From Nepenthes gracilis (taxonomy: Eukaryota > Streptophyta > Magnoliopsida > Caryophyllales > Nepenthaceae), in assembly GCA_033239525.1 (NCBI GenBank), contig BSYO01000014.1, positions 12,136,021 through 12,200,020 on the forward strand: a stretch of 64,000 bases of DNA. The letters are read 5' to 3'. The notes beneath the pieces are model-generated. The model made no database searches, had not been told where the DNA came from, and saw only the letters and a list, made by a program, of their open reading frames with translations. Made by a program: the position numbers and the translations under genes. Shown here in pieces: positions 1-10,430 of this stretch; the first letter of the stretch is position 1, and the number at the start of each line of letters is the position of its first letter.

Positions 1-1542
1 CGCTGATGATCAAATTAAGGCCACCGACCATACCCTGAAGCTACAAAGGCAAAACAAATCAGTAGAACATCAACAAAAAGAAACAAAGCCAAAAGGGGGA
101 TAGAGGAGTACCTTGGATACAAAGGAACTACCGGAAGTGCTCTCCCCTTTGGAAGCTTCTGGCTCATCGGATTCTATGGTCACGGCCTCCTGCACTACAG
201 AAACCTCAGCTCTAGCCGCGGAAGCGGAGGCGGGTTCATCGAAGGCTGGGGGCTCAGCCGCTTCATGGTCATCCTTGGTAGCAACCTCATATTCTTCAGC
301 AAATGATATCCCCGTGCCGTCCTCAATGAGGGGATCCTCAGAGACCGCGGTCGGCATCATCACTGGACTGTAGATTTGGTTTGCTAGGCAAGGGAGCTCA
401 GTGGGCTTTGTTATAGGCTCCGCAAGAGGCAGCCTGATGGCCTGACTCTCCACGACCTCAGCAGCGTCAGCAGCTGTCGTCATCATCGTCATCACTGCTT
501 CATTGGTCCGCGTCACCTCAACCACCGGCGCAGCCTACTCCACGACGGTTCCCTTGGATGGATTATCCATCCTGTCCAAAACCTCATCAGAGAATCCAGA
601 AAGGATGTCAGGAATGGGCTCATCAGGGATAGGCTAGGTGATAAGCGGGTCCGTGGGCTGAAATGCGGGCTCAGAAGGCCGCCCGGACGACTCAGCAGAG
701 GTTGAAGGTCCGGCACCCGCAACACCTTGGATGGCGGCGACCTCCGAAGGTCTCGACCTCCTGAAGAGAGGTCCTATTACGACAACGTTGTCGTCAAATG
801 AGGAGTACTCAACAATGGCCATCTGACTCTTTGAAGCCTCTGTCCAGCGACTCTTCTTTCGGTGTTCAGTTGGCTCCTCAATCATCAGAGTCACCTCCTT
901 TTTCCTCAGTTTCTTCTTCTTCTTCTTCTCAACAGCAACAATGCCAGAGTCCTCGTCCAAAGTCCCCCACTTGGCTTTTGCTAAGTTCTCGGGTCCCAAC
1001 TTCTCATTAAAGCCGCCAAGGTTGGCCATCACCAAGTCCTTGACCTCCTTGGCAGCCTCCCTCTCCTCTCTGGATGTGTCCGAGCGGTGCTGCTCAGCAA
1101 TATTCCCCCAAGTGTTCTCAACGACCCAACTCTCTTGAACCGCCAAAAAGAAAAACTTGTCTTTTTACCACTTAGTGAAATCAGGGTTTCCAACACTCAT
1201 GACAGCAACCTTAGGACATGGAGTCATGGTGATCCAGTCCAGGTTATGGGTAAAGAGAAACATAATTTTCACCATCAACACCTCAAGCACTTTCTTGTGG
1301 CAATGTGTAAAAACACATAGAGAAACGTGGTACCTGATAACATTGGGCTGTAATCTTGCAAACAGAACCCAAGGTGATCTCATAAAAACATATAACTCCA
1401 TAGGAACTGGGAAGCGAAGCCCACCCTTGAGGTGGACTTTGTATACTGTGATGAACCCATTAGGAGGAATGCATGCCCCATCGTTGGGTTCAGGAACCAC
1501 CATTGTCATTGTGTCAGGGATATCCCTAACGATAGGAGCCAT
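1..1542 (-). pseudogene. T1 antisense ORF with Transposase_28 domain, two exons, broken
   Basis: One reading frame starts at the ATG at 1542 (MAPIVRD) and runs leftward to 112. An N-terminal Transposase_28 domain shows the family signature GFITVYKVHLKGG, then ARLQPN and YHVSLCVF. A charged linker and an acidic Glu/Ala/Ser-rich tail follow. Stops in the same frame occur near 1165, 634 and 535, so the copy is a pseudogene. At 112/111 the frame meets AAG|GTACTC, a good splice donor; at 42-41 there is TTTGTAG|CTTCAGGG, a good acceptor. Exon 2 then reads LQGMVGGLNL, matching LQGLIGGLSE after the intron of the T3 copy. The predicted intron is 41-111 (71 bp). Tat-lineage elements are known to carry an extra antisense ORF here; its function is not established. 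Confidence 0.75.
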
Positions 1543-2232
1543 GAAAACCAAAGAAGAAGCACGATAAAAACGAGAAGGAAAAACTCTTGAGAAAAATGGC
1601 TACCAGGAGTTTGATAGATGAAGTTTTAGGGTTGTGCAAAAGAAAATGAAGGCTAAAAATCATATTTGAAATGACTGAAAAGCATGAATGACACACCCAT
1701 CATTACCCTTGCCATGCATCAATCACCCGTAAGCTGCCAAAGATAGTCGGCTTTGCTTTCCCAAGGCAAAGTCAATCTCATTAATTGCGCATTTAATGCG
1801 CCTGGATGGCAGAAACTGCGGCACAGGCCAAGCTCTCGGATTATGAGGGGATTCTCAGACTCAAACTCATCTTAAAGCACTCGGACCCGCTCTCATAAAA
1901 GCCTACATTGTCTGAGGATATCTTTAGATCTCAGGCAAGTGCACAAAGACCGCGATCACTTATGAAAGCCTAGTAGTGCCTAAATCCCGACAAGTCCTAA
2001 AACGCTCTACTCAATCTGTAGACCGAGAATTTTCTTAGACGTTTTCGATAAAGTGTAAGCTTCAGCAACCTCTCGAGCATTTTGGTCGTGTGTCCCCAGG
2101 CTTTTGGTTCCTACCATATCTGCGGACATATGCAAGAGCCAAGGGCACGAGTGGATTTTCATGAAAGGAACCTTCACATGAGACTCGTTCGCGATTGCTG
2201 GACAAACCAAAAGGCCAAATTACTTTGATCCT
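1543..2232. other. T1 non-coding 3' region
   Basis: No credible gene. It holds the upstream side of the antisense ORF, including a near-palindrome GCGCATTTAATGCGC at 1787-1801. Variants of that motif recur upstream of, or in the LTRs beside, the antisense ORFs of T3 and T4. Short ORFs here have no recognisable content. Confidence 0.6.
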
Positions 2233-2249
2233 TTGGCATGGGAGGCTAG
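2233..2249 (+). other. T1 polypurine tract
   Basis: The G-rich run TTGGCATGGGAGGCTAG directly precedes the LTR start TGATGGGTAC. This is the expected position and composition of the plus-strand primer. T2, T3 and T4 have close relatives (GGCATGGGGGGCTA in T3 and T4) beside their 3' LTRs. Confidence 0.7.
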
Positions 2250-2637
2250 TGATGGGTACAAATAATTAATGCCCACATTAAAGATCCATCTCCTAGGAGT
2301 TGGACCCAGGTGCCACAAAGGCCCAAGAAGTTCAGGCGCCAGGGCTGGCCCACGAAGCACAGTGGGTTTGAAGTCCATTCTGACCCGTGGACTCATGATG
2401 GGCCTCGGACGCCACCTCACCTACAAAATCGACATGCCAGAGATTTGGTGACTAACCTATCAGATTGCAAGAAGAATGATGGCCAGCAGAGCACGCGGCT
2501 CTGTAGAGGAAACGTCACACCAGGTGGGCGTGCATGTAACCCTCTTGACACGGTGAAAAGGTTTTGCAGAATTGATGGCATGGTCCCCTACACATGCAAA
2601 CCCAACGTGGACTCCTCTCAATGGGAAGCTTAGCCAC

Positions 2638-2645
2638 TATAAATA
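2638..2645 (+). promoter_or_regulatory. TATA box of T1 LTR
   Basis: TATAAATA in the context CCACTATAAATATC, 355 bp before the LTR end, is the likely core promoter for the element. Inferred from sequence and position only. Confidence 0.5.
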
Positions 2646-2844
2646 TCTTAATTGTTTACCAAACAAATGATCCAACATTTACCTTGGCTAACCGTATTAG
2701 AGAGAGAATAGAGAGAGAAAGAGAGGGCTCATATTGTAAGAGTGACTCCTTAGAATTTCCACACACTTAGTCCTCAACTTCTTATACTTGAGCGCACCCT
2801 GTAACAAACACAAGATAGTGAAACAGTTTTCGGATAAAAGTCCT

Positions 2845-2881
2845 GTGGTTTTTCCTTCTCAATCACGAGAAGGTTTTCCAC
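2845..2881 (+). other. Bipartite hairpin in T1 LTR
   Basis: GTGG (2845-2848) can pair with CCAC (2878-2881). Inside a TTTTT/TTTT internal loop, CCTTCTC (2854-2860) pairs perfectly with GAGAAGG (2867-2873) around a 6-nt loop. The same architecture with different stem bases occurs in the Copia LTRs (4029-4063), T3 LTRs (34200-34236) and the solo LTR near 59343. Confidence 0.6.
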
Positions 2882-2999
2882 ATAAAAACTCTCTGTGTAT
2901 CCATCCGTGCACTCTCTCTCCCCCCTCTCCACCTGGGTATTATTTGGTGTTACTGTTGGATCCTCGTCCTTATTAGAGTAAGGATCCGAAGACGCAACA

Positions 3000-3512
3000 A
3001 ATATAATAAAATATATTAATTCTATCTTATAATTCAAATCTTTTAAATTATGTCATGAAAAGACATTAGAAGCATCCCATGACAAAGTGCTCTAGCTACT
3101 TGCCCACCTCTATTTTTAGTGTTTATTTTATCTTTATTTTTGTCCCCCTTCCCATTATGCTGAGAGCATTGCATATTTTCTTTGAAATGAAACAGAAAGC
3201 GTTCACTCAAGGAAATAAATATAGAAAAATCTTTTTTTTTTCTTTTTTTGGTAAATAGGAGAAAATCATAACACAAGAAGATGAGCCTGGAAGGTTTGCC
3301 AGATTGGAGTCCTAACTTTTGTGAAATGTCAGAGAAATTGACTGGTACTCAATTTTTACCCACAAAAGCTATGATGAGACTGGTACTCAAGTCAAGCATA
3401 AATTCTTGAGAGTCACATATCAATTACTCTATTCTTAACCCTTCAATGGTATACTACCCTATCACGATATTTGGAGATTTTATAATTGTTAGATTATAAA
3501 GTAGATCGATCA
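3000..3512. repeat. Duplicated host sequence, copy A, left part
   Basis: This segment matches about 56765-57315 closely from its first bases (aatataataaaatatatta) to the Copia insertion site; by eye it is around 90% identical, with indels near 3230 and 3330. The right part resumes at 8855. In copy B a 116-codon ORF spans the region matching 3350-3512; here that frame is broken. Not a recognised transposon. Confidence 0.75.
3508..3512. other. Copia target-site duplication, left
   Basis: GATCA directly precedes the 5' LTR and is repeated directly after the 3' LTR at 8850-8854. Copy B at about 57313 has the single, unoccupied site (agatcaatcactatag). Confidence 0.9.
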
Positions 3513-4188
3513 TGTTGAGGTCACTCCCGAGTGGCTTATGTCCGCGGACTCCAATGGAGAATGGACGAGGACTTTGTTTGAGGCGTCATCACCGAGAGGA
3601 CTTGGACGAGGACTCCATCCACGCGTGCGTTGACTTATTCTCTCATTAATGATCTACGACAGCAATAAATGAGGACAGGCTACTGGTGCAGCCTGATTGG
3701 AAGTTGGTGGCGGCCACAACTTCCAAGGTGTTGCAGGCCTGCCAGGCAACATGCCCAGCCACCCTAGGCGCTAGGGTGGCTAGGTAGCCTCCTAGGCTGG
3801 TGAATATATATATTTATTTACATGTATATATATATGTAGAGATCATTTAATGGGCACTAGAGAGAGAGGTTGGTGAGTTGTGGTGTGTGCCTTTGTGAGC
3901 AACCACTTTGTGAGACTTGTGAGAGAAACACTTTAGTGAGAGAAAGTTGTACACTTGAGATTGTTTTTCTTTAGTTTGAGCTTATGTAGCTAACACTTGT
4001 AAACAATCCTTTAATAATGTATTCTTTCGTGGTTTTTCCCTTGCTTATAGAAGGGTTTTCCACGTTAAACTCGTGTGTTCCCTCTCATATTTTCTCTCTC
4101 TACCTCTCTTGTCCGTCCGAGAGCCTTTGCTCTCTGTTCCTGTCCGAGCGTTGTGTCCGCTCGGCCTTTCACGCGTTTTGCTCCAACA
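3513..4188 (+). repeat. Copia 5' LTR
   Basis: Starts TGTTGAGG and ends TCCAACA. It contains AT-rich TATA-like tracts at about 3803-3837 and a bipartite hairpin at 4029-4063. The primer-binding site follows 2 bp after its end. Confidence 0.92.
4029..4063 (+). other. Bipartite hairpin in Copia LTR
   Basis: GTGG, TTTTT, CCCTT (4038-4042), loop GCTTATAG, AAGGG (4051-4055), TTTT, CCAC. Inner stem, U-rich internal loop and outer stem match T1's layout, while the inner stem bases differ in a pairing-preserving way. The 3' LTR carries the same structure around 8699-8716. Confidence 0.6.
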
Positions 4189-4190
4189 AG

Positions 4191-4202
4191 TGGTATCAAA
4201 GC
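4191..4202 (+). other. Copia primer-binding site
   Basis: TGGTATCAAAGC, 2 bp after the LTR, matches the usual initiator-Met-tRNA complementary site (TGGTATCAGAGC) of plant Copia elements except for one base. Confidence 0.85.
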
Positions 4203-4205
4203 AAG

Positions 4206-5747
4206 ATGGTTTGTTTGAACGGTTCAAACTTTGACATCTGGCAGAGCAAAATGTCTGACTTGCTTTTCGTCAAGTCTATGCACGATCCGGTCTTCACCTC
4301 CGAAAAACCGTCGTCGAAAACGGACGAGGTCTGGGCGTTGGAGCACAAACAGGTGTGCGGGTTCATCCGGCAGTTTGTGGACGAGAACGTGTACAACCAT
4401 GTTCGTAGGGAGACAAATGCCAAAGCCCTTTGGGAGAAGCTGGAGAAGCTCTTTGCCTCCAAATCTGGTAACAATAAAATTTACCATTTGATGCGGTTGG
4501 TCCATATCCGGTACAAGGACGGATCTTCTGTTGCCGACCACTTAAACGAGTTTGAGGGATGCGTGGACCGGCTCAACAGTATGGGCATTAAGTTCGAGGA
4601 CGAAGTGCTAGGACTTTGGCTCCTAGCAACCCTCCCGGACTCATGGGAAACCATGAGGGCCACAATCGCCAACACAGCTCCGAACAGTGTGGTGACACTG
4701 GAGACGGTGAAGGGAGCTGTGCTGAACGAGGAAGTACGACGGCTTTCTCAGGGTATGTCTGCCTCTCAGCAGCCCGAGGTCCTTGTCACGGAATCAAGGG
4801 GAAGAAGCCGAGGACGTGGCCCAAAGTCTGAAGACAAAGGGCGGAGTAAGTCACATTCTCGGTACCAAGATATGGAGTGCCATCATTGTGGCAAGAAGGG
4901 CGACATCAAAAAGTTCTGCTACAAATGGAAGCGTGAGAACGCTGGGAAGCAGAAGGGCGAAAAGAGACGTGGCGAGGAAGAGTCCTCGGTCTCTGTTGTG
5001 ACAGGAGAAGATCTCCTCTTAACCTGTGAGTCCGAGGCCTTGATGGCTGTGGCAGAGCAGTTCTCGGATTGGGCAGTGGACTCTGGCGCTTCAGTCCATG
5101 TTACCTCCAGGAGAGAACTGTTCTCCACTTATGCTCCTTGTGCCCCAGGAGTACTGAGAATGGGCAATAAGCAGACGTCCGAGTTCATCGGACGAGGAGA
5201 TATCACGTTGGTGATGAGTACTGGAGCCCGGTTGACTTTGAAGGACGTCCGACACGTCCCTGACATCAGGCTAAACATCATCTCAGTTGGGCGACTGGAT
5301 GATGAAGGTTACTGCAGCGTCTTCTGTGACGGTAGTATCAAAATGACCAAGGGCTCCATGGTCATTACCCGAGGAACTAAGGCATCTGGCCTTTATATCT
5401 TGAAGGCCCAGGCTGAAGTAGCTGAGGTGAATGCCACCAGGAGTGCGGAGTCCTCGGATCTCTGGCACAAGAGGCTCGGACACATGAGTGAGCGTGCCAT
5501 GGGTCACTTGGCCAGGAAGGGTCTCATCCCTGAGGTGGATGGAGACATGCCTAGGACGTGTCCTCACTGCATGGCGGGGAAACAAAGAAGAGTCTCCTTC
5601 TCCGGAGACGTAACTTCTAAGAAGTCCGAGATCTTGGAGCTTGTACACACGGACGTGTGGCCCTCTCCCGGAGAAGTCTTTTGGAGGTGCACAGCGATTT
5701 GTGACCTTCATAGACGATTGCTCGAGGAAGTCAGGTGTTTCCATTGA
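4206..5747 (+). pseudogene. Copia gag, protease and start of integrase
   Basis: The chosen start is the ATG at 4206 just after the primer site; the open frame extends upstream only through LTR sequence. Residues ~1-240 are a Copia gag (NFDIWQSKM, LWEKLEKLF, HLNEFEGCVDRL). A CCHC zinc knuckle follows (CHHCGKKGDIKKFC), in which the usual His is Asp. The aspartic protease has an intact WAVDSGASVHV active site. The pre-integrase domain reads LWHKRLGHMSERA and CPHCMAGKQRR. The frame is lost near 5665-5680, just after HTDVW, so the integrase core continues in another frame (FVTFIDDCSRKSG) and then shifts again at about 5735. The product would be a truncated gag-protease. Confidence 0.85.
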
Positions 5748-6733
5748 AGACCAAGGACCAGGTCGCGGAAACTTTTCAACAGTTCCACGTCCTTGTTGAG
5801 CGGGAGACCGGGAGGAGACTAAAGGTAATAAGGAGCGACAACGGTGGTGAGTACATTAGACGGTTTGATACTTACTGCAGAGCTCATGGTATCAAACATC
5901 AGAAGACTCCACCAAAGACGCCACAGTTGAACGGAGTGGCCGAGACGATGAACCGCACCCTCATGGAAAGGGTTAGGTGCATGCTGTCTAAGGCAAGGCT
6001 GCGAGGATCTTTTTGGGCCGAGGCCTTGAGGACGGCCGCCCATGTTATTAACTGCTCGCCTGAGAAGCCTCTCGCACGGAAAGTTCCTGAGCTGATTTGG
6101 ACCGGGAAAGAACCATCATACAGTCATCTGCGGACTTTTGGCTGCAAGGCCTTTGTCCATGTTTCGAGAGATGAGAGAACCAAACTGGAGCCAAAGACAC
6201 TACAATGTGTTTTTCTGGGCTATGGTGAGGAAGAATTTGGGTACAGACTTTATGACCCAAAAACAAAGAAGCTGGTTCGTTCCTGCGACGTGGTCTTCGT
6301 TGAGGACGAGACCATAGAGGACGTTGGGAAAGATGTGAAGTCTCTTTCCAGTACCTCCCGGACGGACACAGTTGAGATTGAAATTGTCCGTCCTGTACCT
6401 CTTGTATCCGATGTCCTCGGATTAAGGGTAACTGCCAACTAGGATCAGGCGAGTACAGCGCCTCAGGATCAGGTTGAAGATGTGGTACCTCAGCAGGGTG
6501 AGGTAGCCCAAGTGAGACGGTCGTCCAGAGTGAGACGTCCGTCCGTCCGCCTTCCAGCCAGTGAGTTTGTCCTCCTCACTGATGCTGGAGAACCAGAGGA
6601 CTTCGAAGAGGCCATGAGCAGTGCTGAGAAGGATAAATGGTTTGAAGCCATGGAGGAAGAAATGACTTCCCTTCATGAGAACCATACGTTTCAGTTGGCG
6701 GAATTGCCTAAGGGAAGAAGGCTCGAAAAATAA
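5735..6733 (+). pseudogene. Copia integrase core and linker
   Basis: Frame 2 from about 5735 gives the integrase core: SDNGGEY (second catalytic Asp) and NGVAETMNRTL (catalytic Glu). The C-terminal GKEPSYSHLRTFGCKAFVHV and FLGYGEEEFGYRLYDP follow. The first catalytic Asp lies before the frame break, in VHTDVW. A TAG at 6440-6442 interrupts the frame, which then resumes (VRRSSRVRRP, then the start of the RT region AMSSAEKDKWFEAMEEEM) to a second stop at 6733. These breaks separate integrase from reverse transcriptase. Confidence 0.82.
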
Positions 6734-7548
6734 ATGGGTCTTCAGTCAAGGCGACCGAGGACCCGAGCGCCCCCAGACACAAGGCAAGACTTGTGGTCAA
6801 GGGATTTGGTCAACGAAAGGGTGTTGACTTTGATGAAATTTTTGTGCCCGTTGTGAAGATGTCCTCGGTCCGTGTAGTGCTCAGACTGGTAGCAGCGTTG
6901 GACCTGGAGGTTGAGCAACTAGATGTCCGGACGGCCTTTCTCCATGGAGGTCTAGAGGAAGAGATCTACATGGAGCAACCAGACGGTTTTGAAGTTAAAG
7001 GAAAGGAGGGACTTGTTTGTCGTTTGAAGAAGAGCTTGTATGGGCTGAAACAAGCTCCGAGACAGTGGTACCGAAAGTTCGAGTCTGTTATGGTCAAGCA
7101 AGGTTACCATAAGACCTCCTCGGACCACTGTGTCTTTGTGCAGAAGTTCTCGGACAACGATTTCGTCATCCTTCTCCTTTATGTGGACGACATGCTGGTT
7201 GTCGGACAGAATAGTACTCGGATCATGGAGCTGAAGAAGCAACTGGGACAGTCTTTCGCCATGAAAGACCTCGGACCGGCGAAACAGATTTTGGGAATCA
7301 GGATTTCTCGCAACCGAGAGGGCAAGAAGCTTTGGCTGTCCCAGGAGGGTTCTATTGAAAAGGTGCTTCAAAGATTCCATATGGAAGGGTCCAAGCCTCA
7401 CAAGACCCCACCGCCACCATTTGCATCGAGTAGCAGGTGTCCGTCCTCGGACATTGAGAAGGCGCGCATGAGTAAGGTTCCTTACTCCTCGGCCGTTGGC
7501 AGTCTTATGTACGCGGCCGGACATTGCTCATGCGGTTGGCCTTGTTAG
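6734..7548 (+). pseudogene. Copia reverse transcriptase
   Basis: After a frameshift near 6724, frame 1 carries the RVT_2 domain: ARLVVKGFGQRKGVDFDEIFVPV, QLDVRTAFLHGGLEEEIYMEQP, SLYGLKQAPRQWYRKF and the catalytic LLLYVDDMLVVG (residues YVDD intact). It continues with KQILGIRISR and LSQEGSIEKVLQRF. The frame is lost at about 7510 inside SSAVGSLMYA, so the C-terminal RNase H is in yet another frame. Confidence 0.85.
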
Positions 7549-8135
7549 CAGATTTCTCTCAAACCCAGGGATGGAGCATTGGTCTGCGGTGAAGTGGATC
7601 TTCAGATATTTATGCGGGACCTCCAAGGTGGGTTTGATGTTTGGAGAAGAGAAGCCTCAGTTAATTGCGTACACGGACGCAGATATGGCCGGGGACGTTG
7701 ATTCTAGGAAATCAACGTCCGGATACTTGGTGAAATTTATGGGGGGCGGTCTCCGGCAGTCTGGGTTACGAGTGCGTCGCTCTCTCGACCACAGAAGCAG
7801 AGTTCATTGCCATGACCGAGGCCTGCAAGAAAATGCTATGGATGAAGAGGTTCGTCCAAGAATTGGGTCTAAGGCAAGAGGCGTACAAGATCCTTTGTGA
7901 TAGTCAGAGTGCCATTCACTTGTGTAAGAACTCCTCATTCCATTCTCGGTCAAAGCACATTGATGTGCGATATCTTTAGGTGAGAGATGTTTTTGATGAT
8001 GGGCAGCTATCAATTGGAAAGGTCCGCTCGGACGATAATGGGTCAGACATGATGACCAATGTTTTGCCAAAGGGGAAGCTGGAAGCTTGTTGTGACATTG
8101 TTGGTCTAACCGACTTTACTCCCACTCGGTCGTGA
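7505..8135 (+). pseudogene. Copia RNase H
   Basis: CTRPDIAHAVGLVSRF, then YTDADMAGDVDSRKSTSGYL (first catalytic Asp region) lie in frame 2 up to about 7745, where a G-run (GGGGGGC) coincides with a frameshift. The continuation (ALSTTEAEFIAMTEA, CDSQSAIHL, SKHIDVRY) is in a different frame and reaches a TAG near 7978. Translation in frame would end at the TGA at 8133-8135. Confidence 0.8.
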
Positions 8136-8144
8136 GGGGAAGTT
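8134..8144 (+). other. Copia polypurine tract
   Basis: GAGGGGAAGTT immediately before the 3' LTR start TGTTGAGG. Confidence 0.8.
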
Positions 8145-8849
8145 TGTTGAGGTCACTCCCGAGTGGCTTATGTCCGCGGACTCCAATGGAGAATGGACGA
8201 GGACTTTGTTTGAGGCGTCATCACCGAGAGGACTTGGACGAGGACTCCATCCACGCGTGCGTTGACTTATTCTCTCATTAATGATCTACGGCAGCAATAA
8301 ATGAGGACAGGCTACTAGTGCAGCCTGATTGGAAGTTGGTGGCGGCCACAACTTCCAAGGTGTTGCAGGCCTGCCAGACGTGCGCCTGGCAGGCGGCCTG
8401 ACAGGCAGCATGCCCAGCCACCCTAGGCGCTAGGGTGGCTGGGTAGCCTCCTAGGCTGGTGAATATATATATTTATTTACATGTATATATATATATGTAG
8501 AGATCATTTAATGGGCACTAGAGAGAGAGGTTGGTGAGTTGTGGTGTGTGCCTTTGTGAGCAACCACTTTGTGAGACTTGTGAGAGAAACACTTTAGTGA
8601 GAGAAAGTTGTACACTTGATATTGTTTTTCTTTAGTTTGAGCTTATGTAGCCAACACTTGTAAACAATCCTTTTATAGTGTATTCTTTCGTGGTTTTTCC
8701 CTTGCTTATAGAAGGGTTTTCCACGTTAAACTCGTGTGTTCCCTCTCATATTTTCTCTCTCTACCTCTCTCGTCCGTCCGAGAGCCTTTGCTCTCTGTTC
8801 CTGTCCGAGCGTTGTGTCTGCTCGGCCTTCCGCGCGTTTTGCTCCAACA
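8145..8849 (+). repeat. Copia 3' LTR
   Basis: 705 bp, starting TGTTGAGG and ending CTCCAACA. It is longer than the 5' LTR mainly because of an insertion around 8376-8405 (a GCCTGGCAGGCGG-like partial duplication of neighbouring sequence) and one extra TA step. Otherwise there are about 11 substitutions. Confidence 0.92.
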
Positions 8850-9205
8850 GATCACTATAGCCATGAATAGCATGTCTCTACCGGCGACAGAAATGAAGAA
8901 ATATATGAAAGGGCTTTAAGAAGATGAATATAAAGAAGATTGATTAAAAGGCATTAAGAAAGCAGCTGCTTCACTTAAAAAGAGCTGAAATCTTGACTGC
9001 GTTGTCCCAAAAGCTATGTTCATTTGATGAATTTTCTTTGTAAGAATCAGGGTTGATGCTGGTGAGTTATCAGTTGAGCATGATTGGATGGCCTATCTGG
9101 AGCATTCTCTTGATCATATCCATCCTAAATGCACTATTCGATGAACTGATCCAAGTAGCCAAATGAAACAAAACTATTAAAAGGATCATTCATCAAGCAA
9201 TTTAA
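8850..9205. repeat. Duplicated host sequence, copy A, right part
   Basis: Begins with the right GATCA duplication (8850-8854) and continues as the counterpart of about 57318-57675. Similarity stops near 9205, where gypsy gag-like sequence begins, so the duplicate was itself interrupted or truncated by G1. Confidence 0.75.
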
Positions 9206-10430
9206 ACCAGTAGTACAAGTGTGGTGAATTCAAGAGCTGTGCTAACGGCCTATGATCTATCCAAATGAACGAGTGAAAGAATTTTTGGGTGATTGGTTCC
9301 ATCGTATCAAAAAATTATTTGAAGTGATCAATTATTTGAAGGAGGATAAAATGAAACTCACTTTGTACAAACGGGACAGAGAAGCCAACCATTGGTAGGT
9401 AATGAAAAAAGAGGATTTTGGGATTGGAGAATGAATAGATTCCGTGGAACGTAATTTTGGAGACGTTTCTAAACAAGTATTAGGAGTCTTCAGGTATAAA
9501 AGCAAGATGAATTTGCTTATTTGCGGCAAGAAAATCGAACAGTGGTAGAGTGTGACGTCAAGTTAACTAAATGAACTCATTCTATTCCACATGTAGTTAT
9601 AGACGAGACAAGAAAAATGAGGAAATTTTTGCAATGGTCAAATGACGTGATTTGAAAACCGTTGGTTACATTGATATTGAGGACATATAGTGAAATTCTT
9701 TATCGGGCCGTACTATATGAGTAGGAGTTAGAGAAAAAAAATCCAAAAAGAAAAGTGCAAGTCAATGAGGTCAAAGTTTGGAATCGTGAGGATCTCACAA
9801 GAGATTGAAGTCTCATAATAAGGGGACACGAATGGGGGTTAAACTCCAAAGCGGATTAGGAAAGCAACAACAATTGAAACCGGTGTACCCATATTGTGGT
9901 AAATTCTATGGATGAAGGCTATTTTATAAGCATTCTGGAGTATGCTTCAATTGCGGCTAATCTGTCTATATGATCAAAGACTTGGCCTAACCCTTGAGGC
10001 AAACAACTAAAAAAACAAATGCTTTAGGGAGAATTTTTACAGTAATAGCCAAGGATATAAATATATCTCCTTCAGTAGTGGAATATAAGCTTGCAACTTT
10101 TCAAAGTTCAACACATATGCTGTTGGAGTCGAGCTCTACATATCCATTTATATCCCCTAAGTTTGTATGTCATTTGCATTCACCGCCTAGCATTATGTAT
10201 TATTTGTTAGTGGTGTCTACGCCCATAGGTTTGCATTTAATAACTAATATTATATACCTTACGAGTATAGTTTCGGTGCATGGGTTTAAGTTGGAGATAG
10301 ATTTGATTATGTTGAGCATGCACCATTTTGATATAATCTTATACATAGATTGGTTAGTAAACTATCATGCCAGTATGACTATTTTTATAAGAGATTGTAC
10401 TTTTTAATTCAGGGTTGTGCGCCTTTCTAT
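9206..10430 (+). pseudogene. G1: gag-protease remnant of a Tekay/Del-like gypsy element
   Basis: Fragments of gag are readable across many stops: LFEVINYLKEDKMKL, then a region aligning with the EFLYLRQG/TVAEYEAKF part of Tekay gag. A zinc-knuckle remnant lies at about 9893-9960. A 137-codon open stretch at 9994-10407 is the retroviral-type aspartic protease: VVSTPIGLHLITNIIY and MHHFDIILYIDWL match the family's VVSTP, TDVVYPGC and DFDVILGMDWL blocks. The active-site DSGATHSF is ESSSTYPF here, so catalytic Asp and Gly are gone. No RT or integrase follows. Confidence 0.7.

Larger units (their letters stand above)
1..2999 (+). mobile_element. T1: 3' portion of a Tat-like Ty3/gypsy LTR retrotransposon
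   Basis: The window opens inside an element whose gag-pol would lie to the left on the plus strand. Visible parts are the antisense ORF (minus strand, 1-1542), about 690 bp of non-coding 3' region, a purine-rich tract ending at 2249 and a 3' LTR at 2250-2999. The assignment rests on the order pol side, antisense Transposase_28 ORF, purine tract, LTR, which is the same in T2, T3 and T4 where pol can be read. The tract and LTR start (ggaggctag then TGATGGGTAC) are nearly the same as in T2 on the other strand. The LTR ends GACGCAACA, the reverse complement of the LTR starts of T3 and T4. The 5' half lies outside the window, so completeness and target duplication cannot be judged. Confidence 0.8.
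2250..2999 (+). repeat. T1 3' LTR
   Basis: This 750 bp LTR starts TGATGGG after the purine tract and ends GACGCAACA. A TATA-like box lies at 2638-2645 and a bipartite hairpin at 2845-2881. The sequence to its right, from 3000, is the start of a host duplicate whose other copy (56765 onward) reads through this point without an LTR, which supports the 2999 boundary. Confidence 0.8.
3513..8849 (+). mobile_element. Complete Copia LTR retrotransposon (Tork/Tnt1-like), inactivated
   Basis: A full-length element: 676 bp 5' LTR, primer site, gag-protease-integrase-RT-RNase H in Copia order, purine tract, 705 bp 3' LTR and perfect 5-bp target duplications (GATCA). The LTRs differ by about 11 substitutions, one ~27 bp insertion and a TA-repeat step, so insertion is recent. 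The coding region nevertheless has at least five frameshifts or stops, so this copy cannot be autonomous. The Tork/Tnt1 lineage is suggested by the gag N-terminus, the LWHKRLGH pre-integrase motif and the YVDDMLVVG reverse transcriptase motif; the lineage call is tentative. Confidence 0.92.

Noticed and set aside
113..373. Plus-strand ORF opposite the T1 antisense ORF
   Set aside because: It is the complement of the acidic Ser/Glu-rich tail; composition explains the open frame and no family is visible.
4224..5744. Minus-strand ORFs of 92-153 codons within the Copia
   Set aside because: Shadows of gag-pol in high-GC third-position sequence; no domain content.
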